Assembly (NCBI GenBank): GCA_905339165.1 | Contig: CAJPFH010000004.1 | Location: forward strand, 1-64,000 | DNA: 64,000 bases | DNA from: Flavobacteriales bacterium | GTDB taxonomy: Bacteria; Bacteroidota; Bacteroidia; Flavobacteriales_E; Vicingaceae | Direction: 5' to 3' | Part shown: piece by piece, positions 25,815 to 35,516 of the stretch | Position numbering within the stretch: position 1 is the stretch's first letter | Layout of the letters: the number at the start of each line of letters is the position of its first letter | Translations under genes and position numbers: made by a program | Notes under the pieces: generated by a model | Told to the model about the DNA's origin: nothing | Seen by the model: the letters and a program-made list of their open reading frames with translations, nothing else | Database searches by the model: none

Positions 25815-25817
25815 TTA

Positions 25818-27059
25818 TTATGCTTTTTTAGAGTGGTACACAAGAGTAGAAGCCTTTGTTGGAATAAAAATTTCTGCTGCTCTTTGTTGAATATCTTGAG
25901 TTGTAACAGTTAAGTACAGGTCTGTTTCGGTATTTATTAAATTGGCATTCCCCAACAATTCGCTGTAAGCAAGTGTCATAGCCTTGTTAAGCACATTAAC
26001 ATGCGAAAATAGAATACCTGAAACCACTTTATTTTTTACCTTAGTTAACTCGTTGGCATCTATTCCGTTTTCAGCAATTTTTTGAAGTTCATTCCAAATT
26101 TCTTTTTCGCCTTCCTCGGGTTTTACGCCTGCCGAAAACCTGCCATTGATAATAAACAATCCATTATCTATATCGCCCGAAACGTAGGCTGATATTTCGG
26201 AAAAAAGTTGTTTTTCTTTTACCAAATTTTCAAAAAATCGGGAAGATTCGCCTCTCGAAAGCACATCGGAAAGTAAATCGAAGGCTTGGTAGTTTGGGTG
26301 TGTGCGATTACACATATGAAAAGTAATGTAAATGGCATCAGCAGGTATATCTCGTTCTACTTCCAGCCTGCGAGCTTCAGTTTGTGTTGGTTCGGGCAAA
26401 AGGTGTCTTGTTTTTATTTCGCCTTTAGGAATGGAGCCGAACCATTTTTCGGCTAATGCAAACACTTTCTTTGGTTGAATATTTCCGGCAACGCATAATA
26501 TGGCATTATTGGGGCGGTAATGTGTAAAGAAGAAATCTTTTACATCTTGCATAGCGGCATTTTCTATATGCGAAATTTCTTTACCGATAGTAGCCCACCG
26601 GTAGGGGTGTACCTTGTACGCCAAGGGCCGAAGCAATAGCCACGCATCGCCATAAGGTTGATTTAGGTAGCGTTGCTTAAACTCTTCTACAACCACATTT
26701 CTTTGTACTTCGAGGCTTTTGGGTGTAAAAGCCAAACTAAGCATACGGTCGGATTCCAGCCAAAGAGCCGTTTCAATATTTTCAAGCGGAAGTGTTTCGT
26801 AATAGTTGGTAATATCGTTACTGGTAAAGGCATTATTCTCACCTCCGGCTTGCTGAAGTTCTTCATCGAAATGGGGTACATTTACGCTTCCACCAAACAT
26901 CAGGTGTTCAAAAAGGTGTGCGAAACCTGTTTTTTCCGGACTTTCATCGCGTGCTCCCACATCGTAAAGCAAGTTTACCGCTACTATGGGCGAGGTATTA
27001 TCGAAATGAGAGATTACTTTGAGCCCGTTGCTTAAAGTATGTTTATTAAATGCTATCAT
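25818..27059 (-). CDS. M16 zinc peptidase, catalytic subunit
   Basis: 413-residue insulinase-type peptidase with inverted zinc motif His48-Leu-Phe-Glu51-His52 (FAHLFEHLMFGG) and the third ligand Glu in VVVEEF (about residue 125). Structure motifs GGENNAFTSNDITNYYE and PYRWATIGK fit M16B. It partners with the zinc-less subunit downstream. The stop of the upstream nitronate-monooxygenase-like gene abuts its ATG, so three genes form one minus-strand operon. The substrate is unknown; family members degrade or process peptides. Confidence 0.92.
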   Translation of the reverse strand: MIAFNKHTLSNGLKVISHFDNTSPIVAVNLLYDVGARDESPEKTGFAHLFEHLMFGGSVNVPHFDEELQQAGGENNAFTSNDITNYYETLPLENIETALWLESDRMLSLAFTPKSLEVQRNVVVEEFKQRYLNQPYGDAWLLLRPLAYKVHPYRWATIGKEISHIENAAMQDVKDFFFTHYRPNNAILCVAGNIQPKKVFALAEKWFGSIPKGEIKTRHLLPEPTQTEARRLEVERDIPADAIYITFHMCNRTHPNYQAFDLLSDVLSRGESSRFFENLVKEKQLFSEISAYVSGDIDNGLFIINGRFSAGVKPEEGEKEIWNELQKIAENGIDANELTKVKNKVVSGILFSHVNVLNKAMTLAYSELLGNANLINTETDLYLTVTTQDIQQRAAEIFIPTKASTLVYHSKKA

Positions 27060-28010
27060 TTAAAAATTAAATTTTTCGGTTTGAATGTTTTCTTTGACTC
27101 TTTGAAATTCGGCAATAATTTCTTCCATAATTTGTGCTACAGGTTTTATATCGTTTATCATAGCCGAAACTTGCCCTATTTCGAGTTCTCCTTCTTCCAA
27201 ATCGCCTTCGAACATGCCTTTTTTGGCTCTACCTCTACCTAATAGGTTTTTTAATTCTTCTAGAGAGGCTCTATTTTCATACAGTTGCTGCACCCTGTTA
27301 TAAAAGGCGTTCTTAATTAAGCGAACCGGGGTAATTTCTTTCAACGTAAGGTGGGTTTCGCCTTCTTTGGTTTGTAACACAGTATTTTTAAAATGCTCGT
27401 GTGCCGAAGATTCTTCAGAGGCTACAAACCTGCTACCCATCTGCACTCCGTCTGCCCCTAAAACCATAGCAGCCAGCATGGCATTTCCAGAGGCTATTCC
27501 ACCCGCAGCAATAAGAGGTACCGAAATTTCTTTTTTAACTGCCGGAATAAGACACATCGTAGTCGTTTCATCTCTCCCATTATGCCCACCTGCTTCGAAC
27601 CCTTCGGCTACAATGGCGTCTACACCTGCTTCCTGAGCTTTTAGTGCAAATTTTGTACTTGAAACAACATGTACCACTTTTATTCCGTTAGCATGCAAAA
27701 ACTGTGTGTATGTTTTGGGGTTGCCGGCTGAAGTAAATACGATTTTAACCCCTTCTTCGATAATAATTTCGAGCAAATCGTTTATTTGTGGATAAAGCAT
27801 GGGGAGGTTTACGCCAAAAGGCTTGTTTGTTGCGACCTTACATTTTTTTACCTGCTCTCTAAAGATATCGGGATACATAGACCCGGACCCAATTAAACCC
27901 AAGCCACCCGCATTGGAAACAGCCGAAGCCAGCCTCCAGCCACTACACCATATCATTCCTCCTTGTATTACAGGGTATTTTATAGAAAAAAGATGATTTA
28001 TTTTATTCAT
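27060..28010 (-). CDS. Nitronate monooxygenase/FabK-like flavoprotein
   Basis: 316-residue TIM-barrel FMN enzyme of the 2-nitropropane dioxygenase superfamily: YPVIQGGMIW near the N-terminus, VIAEGFEAGGHNGRDETT type motif (here EGFEAGGHNGRDE, catalytic-region His), IAAGGIASGNAMLAAMVLGADGVQMGSRF for phosphate binding. It may oxidise nitronates, or act as an enoyl-ACP reductase (FabK) as some relatives do; the sequence does not settle it. It sits head of the operon with the M16 pair, with its stop touching the next ATG. A weak promoter-like TAATTTTA lies about 25 bases upstream. Confidence 0.85.
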   Translation of the reverse strand: MNKINHLFSIKYPVIQGGMIWCSGWRLASAVSNAGGLGLIGSGSMYPDIFREQVKKCKVATNKPFGVNLPMLYPQINDLLEIIIEEGVKIVFTSAGNPKTYTQFLHANGIKVVHVVSSTKFALKAQEAGVDAIVAEGFEAGGHNGRDETTTMCLIPAVKKEISVPLIAAGGIASGNAMLAAMVLGADGVQMGSRFVASEESSAHEHFKNTVLQTKEGETHLTLKEITPVRLIKNAFYNRVQQLYENRASLEELKNLLGRGRAKKGMFEGDLEEGELEIGQVSAMINDIKPVAQIMEEIIAEFQRVKENIQTEKFNF

Positions 28011-28161
28011 ATTGTTATTGATTTAAATCGGCTAAAATTAACAATATATCCCTTAGTAAATAGAGCGTATGCAGTTCGTACTAATAGTATTTTTCTTTTT
28101 CCTCTATTTAAAAAAATTGGGACATAGGTGTTTACGCTTAAAGAATAAGCCACTTTTTTTA

Positions 28162-28169
28162 TATATTTG
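28162..28169 (+). promoter_or_regulatory. -7 element of the DUF6089 gene promoter
   Basis: TATATTTG is a perfect TAnnTTTG, 18 bases before the ATG at 28188. Confidence 0.65.
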
Positions 28170-28187
28170 CGTTTTGCAAAATAGAAC

Positions 28188-29129
28188 ATGTTAAAAAAAA
28201 TACTTTTTCTTTTCACCATTATTCTCTTTAGTGTGGCTTCTTACAGCCAGTATTACTGGGATTTTGGTTTAATGTTGGGAGGGGCAAATTATTTAGGAGA
28301 AATAGGAGGGAAAGAAAAAACACGCAGAGATTTTATTTTAGACATGAAAATTCCTTCTACACGGCTAGATTTTGGAGCCTTTGTACGATATAAATTTTCA
28401 CCCTCACTTTCGGCAAAATTAACGTTACAAAGAGTGAGTATTCATGGAGCTGACAGAATGTCTACGAATCCGCACCGAAGAGGAAGAAACATTGAATTTA
28501 AAAACAATATTATAGAGCTTGGTGTAATTGGAGAATATTACCTTTACACGGTAAACGATGTGGGTAGAACTGGCCGGTACAGAAACGATTTCAGAAGTTA
28601 TATTTGGGGCGGTGTAGCTATGTATTACCACAATCCAAAAGGATTATACAATGGACAATGGTATGATTTGCGCCCTTTAATGACAGAGGGTCAGGCAAAG
28701 CCCTACCCTAAATTTGGAGTAGCCATTCCTTTGGGAGTTGGTTTTTATTATACGGTAGACCGTAAACACAAAATTGGTTGGGAACTGGGTTGGAGAACCA
28801 CTTTTACCGATTACTTAGACGATGCAAGTACTACCTTTCCTACCACACCTCCTTCTGACCCCATTGCGGCTGCACTTTCTAATCCAAGCAACCAAGCTAT
28901 TATTAACCAAATACGGCAGGAAAACGACATTCCTGCCGATAAAGGCCCTACTTTATACACCTACAGGCCCGGAGCAAAACGAGGAGACCCCGAGCATAAA
29001 GATGCTTACTTGGTTACGTCCATTAACTACAGTTACGCCATTCGCAGTAAAAGTAAATTCTACAGAGCCAAGTATAGCTTTATTCACGGGCGTAAAAAGA
29101 AAAGAAGAAAAGCCAGAGCTAAGTTCTAA
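28188..29129 (+). CDS. Outer-membrane beta-barrel protein, DUF6089 family
   Basis: 313 residues with a signal peptide (about 1-20, ending SYSQ) and then the DUF6089 start (YYWDFGLMLGGANYLGEIGG). Alternating aromatic/hydrophobic strands continue to the end (LDFGAFVRYKFSPSLSAKLTL, AIPLGVGFYYTVDRKHKIGWELGWR). The region about 220-270 is a Pro/Asn-rich loop, and the C-terminus is strongly basic (KKKRRKARAKF), unlike a normal barrel end. This family is restricted to Bacteroidota and has no defined role. It stands alone with its own promoter and ends 44 bases from the convergent polysaccharide operon. Confidence 0.85.
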   Translation: MLKKILFLFTIILFSVASYSQYYWDFGLMLGGANYLGEIGGKEKTRRDFILDMKIPSTRLDFGAFVRYKFSPSLSAKLTLQRVSIHGADRMSTNPHRRGRNIEFKNNIIELGVIGEYYLYTVNDVGRTGRYRNDFRSYIWGGVAMYYHNPKGLYNGQWYDLRPLMTEGQAKPYPKFGVAIPLGVGFYYTVDRKHKIGWELGWRTTFTDYLDDASTTFPTTPPSDPIAAALSNPSNQAIINQIRQENDIPADKGPTLYTYRPGAKRGDPEHKDAYLVTSINYSYAIRSKSKFYRAKYSFIHGRKKKRRKARAKF

Positions 29130-29173
29130 TGCATTTATTCTCTCTACTTGTTGTTTGAGTACCTACTTTGCCT

Positions 29174-29923
29174 CTAAAAAAATTGCGTTATTTTTCTAAG
29201 TGGCTTTAAGTATAAGGTAAAGAAATAAGGTTTTAGTCCGTTAACAACCCATGCCTTGCGGTCTTCGGTATTGGCTTTTATTCTGTTGAAAACACTTTTA
29301 TTACTCTTTCCTCCCATTCTCATTTTTACAATTACCTTGTTGAGATATGATACACCAATTTTACATTTATGTATAAACCGCAGCATAAGTTCATAGTCGG
29401 CTGCACTTGTAAAACGAGTATCAAAAAACCCATACTTATTGTAAATTTCCCTTCGAACGAAAAAGGTAGGATGTGGGGGCATCCATCCATATAAAAAAGA
29501 ATTTTCTTTGTATGGCCCCGAAACCCAATGACGCACAATTTTATTTATGTTTTCTTTGGCTACGTACTGCAAATTAGCATAAATGGCATCTGCTTTCGAT
29601 TTCGCAAAAGTTTCTACTACTTCCGAAATTACGTACTCACTGGTGTATAAGTCATCGGCATGAAGTATTCCAATTATATCGCCTGTTGCTAATTCTATTC
29701 CTTTGTTGAGGGCAAAATAAATTCCGGCATCTTTTTCCGATACAAAGTGTGTAATTTTCGATTGGTATTTTTCAATAATGCTTTTAGTAGCATCGGTTGA
29801 ATAACCATCTATAATAATGTATTCAATGTTATTGTATTGCTGTGAAAGCACAGATTTTACAGCTACTTCAATTGTTTCCGCAGAGTTATAGCAAACGGTA
29901 ATTATGGAAACTTTCGGGTTCAA
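29174..29923 (-). CDS. GT2 glycosyltransferase (WcaA-like)
   Basis: 249-residue GT2 enzyme, last gene of the minus-strand polysaccharide arm. Motifs are SIITVCYNSAETI, YIIIDGYSTDAT, HADDLY as the DxD metal site and PHPTFFVRREIY in the acceptor region, typical of WcaA/PGL-type transferases using a UDP- or GDP-sugar. It begins right after the carbamoyltransferase stop, with no gap, so translation is coupled. Donor and acceptor cannot be read. Confidence 0.9.
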   Translation of the reverse strand: MNPKVSIITVCYNSAETIEVAVKSVLSQQYNNIEYIIIDGYSTDATKSIIEKYQSKITHFVSEKDAGIYFALNKGIELATGDIIGILHADDLYTSEYVISEVVETFAKSKADAIYANLQYVAKENINKIVRHWVSGPYKENSFLYGWMPPHPTFFVRREIYNKYGFFDTRFTSAADYELMLRFIHKCKIGVSYLNKVIVKMRMGGKSNKSVFNRIKANTEDRKAWVVNGLKPYFFTLYLKPLRKITQFF

Positions 29924-31645
29924 TTATTTTCTGGAGATAACACAATTTTCTAAAACCAACATATCCATTTCGGTTCGGAGATAACAATCTAAGGCTTCTT
30001 TCGGAGTGTTTACAATGGGTTCATTTTCGTTGAAAGAAGTATTCAGCAAAATAGGTGTTTTGGTTTTTTGACGAAATTTTTCAATTAAATCGTAATATCT
30101 ATCGCCTTTCTCAACCGTTTGCAGGCGGCCTGTTCCATCTACATGGGTAACGGCCGGAATTTCTGATTGCTTTTCTTTTTTTATGGGAAACACTTTTTCC
30201 ATAAAGGGCACCTTATCTGTTTTTTCGAAATACTCCGAAACATATTCTTCTAAGATAGAAGGAGCAAAAGGTCTGAAACTTTCTCTGCGTTTAATTTTTG
30301 AGTTCAGCAGCTCCTTTGCATCTTTTCTTCTTGGGTCAACAATGATAGAACGATGTCCTAAGGCTCTTGGGCCAAATTCGGCTCTTCCCTGAAACCACCC
30401 GATTACTTTTCCATTTACTAAAGCATCGGAAACCACATTCAACAATTCTTCATCGTTGTATTTAGTGTACTCTATTTGTTGCGATTTTAAACAATCTTCT
30501 ACTTCTTCATTACTCGATTTTGCTCCTGTATAGGCATTATAAATAGCCGGTAAACGTTCGTTTTCCAGAACGTGATTGTACAACCACAGAGCCGAACCTA
30601 AAGCGGTTCCGGCATCATGCCCGGCAGAAGGGATATACACATTTTTGAAAGTTGTTTTTTCTAAGATTTTTCCATTTGCAACCGAGTTTTGTGCTACGCC
30701 TCCGGCAATGCATATATTTTCTAATCCGGTATTTTTTTGGAGATGATTTAAAATATGAAAAATTAATTCTTCGGTAATCCGCTGAACGGAAGCGGCAATA
30801 TTTTTATGTTTTTGTGTTAGTTCTTCTCCGCTTTTTCTGGCAGGTCCCAGCAATTTTTCCAATTCTTCAGAAAAAATAGGTCCGATGTGTGGGTCGCCAT
30901 TTTCCCAGGTCATGGCCACCCCTTCTTTTACGTGTTTAAAGTACTTGGTATTCAACTCAAATAAACCGTTTTCTTTAAACAGCACTATTTTCTTTAACTC
31001 ATTAAGGAATTCTGGCCTTCCGTATGGAGCCAAGCCCATTACTTTGTATTCATCGCCATAGTGTGGAAAACCTAAGTATTGAGTGAGCGTAGTATAAAAT
31101 ATGCCGGCCGAATGTGGATAGATAACCGAATCTAATACTTCTATCTTTTTTCCTTTTCCGGTGGCTATCATTGTAGAGGTAAAATCCCCGAATCCATCAA
31201 TTGATAAAATAGCGGCTTCGTTAAAGGGTGAAGCAAAAAACGCACTGGCTAAATGGCTTCTATGGTGTTCAATGTTTTTTACTTCTGCATTTATTTTTTC
31301 TTCTGCAACATTGAAAATCTTAGCTAGTTCCGCTTTCACACTTACTGTTTTTTTAGAGTTTGCCAAACGGTCTTTCAATGCTTTGAATGAAATTAAATTT
31401 TTAGCTGCATGAATAATTTTTTTATGCAAATTGGCTGATGGGTTACGAGATATTGTAATGTAATGAACCTGTGTAATGTCAATTCCGGCTTCACGTAAAC
31501 AAAATTTAATCGCTTCCGATGGGAATCCTGCCCAATGTTTTATTCGCCTAAAACGTTCTTCTTCGGAAGCTGCTATCAGCATTCCATCTTTTAAGATGCA
31601 TGCCGAAGAATCGCCATGATATGCATTGATTCCTAAAATGTACAT
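29924..31645 (-). CDS. Carbamoyltransferase (NodU/CmcH family)
   Basis: 573-residue O-carbamoyltransferase that adds a carbamoyl group from carbamoyl phosphate, via carbamoyladenylate, to a hydroxyl. The N-terminal Kae1-like domain has GINAYHGDSSACIL, the metal-binding HHRSHLASAF, LSIDGFGDF and DEYKVMGLAPYG. The C-terminal domain has GRAEFGPRALGHRSI and TPILLNTSFNENEPIV. The length is typical. It overlaps the upstream GT4 gene by 13 bases. In this locus it most likely carbamoylates a sugar of the surface polysaccharide. Confidence 0.93.
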   Translation of the reverse strand: MYILGINAYHGDSSACILKDGMLIAASEEERFRRIKHWAGFPSEAIKFCLREAGIDITQVHYITISRNPSANLHKKIIHAAKNLISFKALKDRLANSKKTVSVKAELAKIFNVAEEKINAEVKNIEHHRSHLASAFFASPFNEAAILSIDGFGDFTSTMIATGKGKKIEVLDSVIYPHSAGIFYTTLTQYLGFPHYGDEYKVMGLAPYGRPEFLNELKKIVLFKENGLFELNTKYFKHVKEGVAMTWENGDPHIGPIFSEELEKLLGPARKSGEELTQKHKNIAASVQRITEELIFHILNHLQKNTGLENICIAGGVAQNSVANGKILEKTTFKNVYIPSAGHDAGTALGSALWLYNHVLENERLPAIYNAYTGAKSSNEEVEDCLKSQQIEYTKYNDEELLNVVSDALVNGKVIGWFQGRAEFGPRALGHRSIIVDPRRKDAKELLNSKIKRRESFRPFAPSILEEYVSEYFEKTDKVPFMEKVFPIKKEKQSEIPAVTHVDGTGRLQTVEKGDRYYDLIEKFRQKTKTPILLNTSFNENEPIVNTPKEALDCYLRTEMDMLVLENCVISRK

Positions 31646-32775
31646 GATCCAAATAATTGATTATACTTTTTCTTGCTTTCCGATTTTTCCAAATATGCTT
31701 GGGCGAAATTAAGGGAATTCTCACAAAGAGTATCAAATTCCTCTTGATTGAGTGCTGCCAAGTGATGTATTGTATTTATAAAATCTATTGATTGATTAAG
31801 AGAAGAAGAATACACTCCATTTTTCTCTTGATGTGCTTGCCATGGCGTTTTATCTGAGACTACTACCGGGCGGCCATTGGCCAGCGAATTAAAAATAGCA
31901 TGACCAAAATTTTCTCCGGTGCTAGGTAAAAAAAACACATGGTTAGTTTGATAGTGTTTCTCTATTTCTGATGGTGGAAGTGCATTTAAAAATTGAATCT
32001 GGATGTTCTTAGGCATATTTTTTATTTTCATTTCACATTCTTTCCAGTATGTGGCATTGTACACGGGGCCAATTAATGTATAGTGTATTTTGCATTGAAC
32101 TTTAGAGAGGACTTCTAGTGCATACAAAATATTTTTTTCCGGAGCAATTCGTGCCACAGTGAGCAAATTAAGTTTCCCGCTTTCCTTCTTTAGGCTGTTT
32201 ACTTTTTCAAGCAGAACTGAAGGAATATTCGGAGCAAAGTAAACAGAGTTTGTTTTAAATTTTTTACGAATGTCTGTTTCTTCTTGTTCTGAAGTGGCAT
32301 GAAATGTAGTGTTTTTAAACACTTTCAGTATATGAATAATAAAGAAAAATATATTTTTCTTAAGAGGCTTTACGCTCAGAGAGCCTTCCGATAACATTCC
32401 TCTGGGAGCTAATACAGTTTTTATTTTCGTTTTATTTTTTAATAGAAGTGCAGGAATAATGGTAAAATAAAGCGAATACATACTATTTAAATAGACCACA
32501 TCGGGCTTAACTTCCTTTACCCTCTTTTTAATGGAAGCGAAGTTTCTATTTTTTTGAGAAAGATAAATAATCCTTACGTTTTGTTCGGATTGTAACCAGG
32601 TATCTGCCTCTATGCCCACATAGGGTGTATCTGATAAATACTCTTTGTTTCCTGTAACAATATTAATCGAATATTCATTTTTTAAAGTGGCAACCAATGT
32701 AAGCAAAGACTGAACAGGCCCTCCTGCTTTGTACCCGGGAGCATACCATTCGGTAAACAGAAGAATCTTTTTCAT
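31633..32775 (-). CDS. GT4-type glycosyltransferase
   Basis: 380-residue GT-B fold transferase. N-terminal domain: LLFTEWYAPGYKAGGPVQSL. C-terminal domain: LLTVARIAPEKNILYALEVL, ALPPSEIEKHY and LPSTGENFGHAIFNSLANGRPVVVSD, where the E-x7-E donor motif appears as ENFGHAIFN. This is a normal GT4/Glycos_transf_1 layout. It overlaps the deacetylase gene by 4 bases and the carbamoyltransferase by 13. The donor sugar is unknown. Confidence 0.9.
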   Translation of the reverse strand: MKKILLFTEWYAPGYKAGGPVQSLLTLVATLKNEYSINIVTGNKEYLSDTPYVGIEADTWLQSEQNVRIIYLSQKNRNFASIKKRVKEVKPDVVYLNSMYSLYFTIIPALLLKNKTKIKTVLAPRGMLSEGSLSVKPLKKNIFFFIIHILKVFKNTTFHATSEQEETDIRKKFKTNSVYFAPNIPSVLLEKVNSLKKESGKLNLLTVARIAPEKNILYALEVLSKVQCKIHYTLIGPVYNATYWKECEMKIKNMPKNIQIQFLNALPPSEIEKHYQTNHVFFLPSTGENFGHAIFNSLANGRPVVVSDKTPWQAHQEKNGVYSSSLNQSIDFINTIHHLAALNQEEFDTLCENSLNFAQAYLEKSESKKKYNQLFGSCTF

Positions 32776-33539
32776 TGATAAGTTTTTGGCTTAGATAAAA
32801 AATAAACTACATGGGAAAGAGGCCAATTACCTTCAATATGCCTTCGGTTTAATACTTTATTATTGTATGAAAAATAGCGAGTATAATTATCACTGCTAAA
32901 AACATATTGGTGCGATTGTAAAGCAAGGGTGAGGGCGGCATTATCTATATCTTTTAACCCACCATAAGTCCATGCAAAATATTGGCAAGGGGCATTTAAT
33001 TTTTGCTCAATATATTGTTTTGATAAAATGATTTGGCGGTTTAATTCATCGCCATCGAGGCTTACCAACTTAAAATGATTATAGGTATGATTGCCGATAA
33101 TAAAACCTTGCACATGCAGGCTTTTAATCATTTCCCATGTCATTGGATTTTTATGAGGTGTATGTACCATTTCATTCAAAAAATAATTTTTGTATTCTTC
33201 GTCTGCATCAATAAACGCTGGATTTATAAAAAATGCCGCATTGGTTTTAAATTCTTTTAAAACCGGGGCTATTTTAGTATAACATTCTTCGAATCCGTCA
33301 TCGAAGGTAAAAGCAATCAGTTTTTGGTTTTTATGCGTTTTTTCTTTTATAGCCTTTACAGCCTCTTCAATTTTAATAAAATCGGCTTGTTTAGAGAGAG
33401 AGTTCAATAATTCGAAGAAAACTTCTTTCGGTATATTTTCTTTACTTATGTAATGGCTGTTTAAAATATGAATACCATTGGTTATTTTTTTAAAATAACC
33501 CAGTAGCGAAAGTGCTCTATTTCTAAGAAAATGCCTCAT
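32772..33539 (-). CDS. Polysaccharide deacetylase (NodB homology)
   Basis: 255-residue CE4-like enzyme. Catalytic motif TFDD is at Thr78-Phe79-Asp80-Asp81, with metal ligands His151 and His155 (GNHTYNH), and FAWTYGG matches the third motif. The N-terminal 40 residues have no clear signal peptide, suggesting cytoplasmic or inner-face action on a lipid-linked sugar. It lies within the operon, 1 base after the GNAT gene. The expected reaction is removal of an N- or O-acetyl group; the motif alone does not prove activity. Confidence 0.88.
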   Translation of the reverse strand: MRHFLRNRALSLLGYFKKITNGIHILNSHYISKENIPKEVFFELLNSLSKQADFIKIEEAVKAIKEKTHKNQKLIAFTFDDGFEECYTKIAPVLKEFKTNAAFFINPAFIDADEEYKNYFLNEMVHTPHKNPMTWEMIKSLHVQGFIIGNHTYNHFKLVSLDGDELNRQIILSKQYIEQKLNAPCQYFAWTYGGLKDIDNAALTLALQSHQYVFSSDNYTRYFSYNNKVLNRRHIEGNWPLSHVVYFLSKPKTYQ

Positions 33540-33540
33540 A

Positions 33541-34533
33541 CTAATACCTATGAAATTCGGTTGCGGTAATAATCCAGTTTTCTTTTTGTAACAAATGTGT
33601 ATATTTTTTATTTAGGGCGTACACAAAAAAGTTGATTTGGTGTGGTAAGGAGTAGAATCCTAGTTTACTAATAATCGTATTTGCAGGATGATTATACGAG
33701 AAATTGTACAGTATAATATTGGGTTTGAATTGCAAAATAATTTCATTTCGCAATTCAGAGAAGAACTCTTTTGTAATACTCTCGGAAAATATTTCCATTA
33801 TTTGTACTTCTTTTAGTTTTGCCCTATTTCCCAAACGAACAATACACCAACCCATTGCTGTCTTTACAATTCTGTAATCGTACAACGGAAATGTAAAATA
33901 TCGCCATTGAATAAAATTTGCACTGCGATTTGGCACTAATACATCTTTTACGGAAAGTGGAGAAATTGTATTTTTCAGTTCATTAAAAAGTTGTACTTGT
34001 TCTTTATTGATGACACTAATCGGACGAGGTAAAAATGTTTTTTTTAATGAAAATATATTCCATAAAGTAGAAAACTTTTTTGTAAAATAGACTTTGTTTT
34101 CAATGTGATTAATCGGAACAAATCGTAATTTCTGAAAAGGGGCATAACTCGCCTTGTTTGGAAAGTTGAGTACCAAATCGATTCCATCAGATTCTGCTTT
34201 TGCAAGAATCTTTTTTGTGAGCAAACCAAACAAACCTCTTTTCTGATAATTCGGGTGTACCATGGTTTGATATGATATAAGACAGTTTAAACTTTTGTTG
34301 TTTAATATAAATTGATAACATCCAAAAGTAATTTCAGCAACGATTTTATCATCATTCGTTTTCGCCACCAAACAAAATGCATTACCAAATGGACTACCAA
34401 AATATTTCCATTTTATCCACTCCAAACTATCTTGCTTTCTATTATGAATAATAGAGGCTGTTTTAAGCAAAGTAACTAATACATCATCATTGCTATTTTG
34501 GTTTATAAATTCAAATTGAAATTCTTCTTTCAT
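33541..34533 (-). CDS. GNAT-family acyltransferase
   Basis: 330-residue protein with a GNAT core: [33 protein letters not shown] contains the acetyl-CoA loop (Q-K-R-G-L-F-G), followed by [18 protein letters not shown] second half (about 175-330) has weaker GNAT-like features, so it may be a tandem-fold protein. In the polysaccharide operon it probably N-acylates an amino sugar, perhaps with an amino acid or short acyl group (inference). It overlaps the GT4 gene upstream by 4 bases. Confidence 0.78.
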   Translation of the reverse strand: MKEEFQFEFINQNSNDDVLVTLLKTASIIHNRKQDSLEWIKWKYFGSPFGNAFCLVAKTNDDKIVAEITFGCYQFILNNKSLNCLISYQTMVHPNYQKRGLFGLLTKKILAKAESDGIDLVLNFPNKASYAPFQKLRFVPINHIENKVYFTKKFSTLWNIFSLKKTFLPRPISVINKEQVQLFNELKNTISPLSVKDVLVPNRSANFIQWRYFTFPLYDYRIVKTAMGWCIVRLGNRAKLKEVQIMEIFSESITKEFFSELRNEIILQFKPNIILYNFSYNHPANTIISKLGFYSLPHQINFFVYALNKKYTHLLQKENWIITATEFHRY

Positions 34534-35516
34534 CTTTCAATACCACTGCTAATGTCTAAATATACTTTTTTATACTGTGAAGCGATTTTACTTGGAGTGT
34601 ATCTTTCTGCATTTTTATATCCCTTCTGCTCAAGGTGTTTTCTTAAATTTTCATCTTCAAGTAGCTTTACCACTGCGACTCTAATTTCCTCTATCTTAGT
34701 TGGATTTACCAATAAGGCAGCATTACCTGCCACTTTGGGCATAGAAGAAACATTAGAAGTAATAACCGGCCTACCTACCGCATTGGCTTCTATAATGGGA
34801 AGTCCAAACCCTTCGTAAAGCGAAACAAATTCTACAATATCGCATAGCTCATACTCCTTGTATATTTCTTGGGGAGTAATATTTACCTTGTTAAGATAAT
34901 TTATTTTACTTTCTTTTAGAATACTCTGAATCTTTTCTGAAATCTTCCCTATAATTACCAATTCCACATTCAACCCTTTTAAAGCTTCGATTACCCTCGG
35001 CAAATTTTTATTTGATTTTGTTCCAATATGTAAAATTCTTGGCTTTTCGGACAAAGACTCTTTAGGCGAAAAGTTGAAATAAGGTGGATAGCAATTAGGT
35101 ATTACTTTAATTTTAGAATCACTCATTCCAAAAAAGCGAATAAGATTATTTTTTGTGTGCTCCGATACGGTAGTTACACAACGTACATTCAGCGAAGGTA
35201 ATTTGTAAATTATTAAACCATAGAGCCACTTTTTTATACCTTTCAAATCAAACTCGTAATGATTCGTATCGTGAAAGGTTAAAATAGTTTTTCGGGTTGG
35301 TAAAAAGAAAGCGTAATAACCAACTCCTCCTGTAATATGTATTACATCGCATTTTATTTTTCGAATAGCTAGAATATTTTGTAAAAAAGTAGAATGCGTT
35401 TTATCGTAAAAGATTTCTGTTTCACAATCAACCAGACTCTTTCTTATTGATGAAAAAAGCATTTCAAAACTTTGTCGACCAAACTTTTTCGATCGGTGTA
35501 TGTATAAAATTTTCAT
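34530..35516 (-). CDS. GT4-type glycosyltransferase
   Basis: 328-residue GT-B transferase: [18 protein letters not shown] at the N-terminus, [19 protein letters not shown] in the donor domain, [27 protein letters not shown] with the E-x7-E motif (EGFGLPIIE). It resembles mannosyltransferases of the Glycos_transf_1 group. Overlaps with both neighbours are 4 bases (ATGA type), so it sits in the middle of a co-translated series. Confidence 0.9.
   Translation of the reverse strand: MKILYIHRSKKFGRQSFEMLFSSIRKSLVDCETEIFYDKTHSTFLQNILAIRKIKCDVIHITGGVGYYAFFLPTRKTILTFHDTNHYEFDLKGIKKWLYGLIIYKLPSLNVRCVTTVSEHTKNNLIRFFGMSDSKIKVIPNCYPPYFNFSPKESLSEKPRILHIGTKSNKNLPRVIEALKGLNVELVIIGKISEKIQSILKESKINYLNKVNITPQEIYKEYELCDIVEFVSLYEGFGLPIIEANAVGRPVITSNVSSMPKVAGNAALLVNPTKIEEIRVAVVKLLEDENLRKHLEQKGYKNAERYTPSKIASQYKKVYLDISSGIER

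Noticed and set aside
26673-27035. 120-codon plus-strand frame inside the catalytic M16 gene
   Set aside because: Antisense to the HxxEH region of a clear gene; Cys/Phe/Tyr-rich shadow composition.
28822-29199. 125-codon frame overlapping the end of the DUF6089 gene
   Set aside because: Other frame of the same strand; Pro/Leu/Thr-rich and without motifs, so a shadow.
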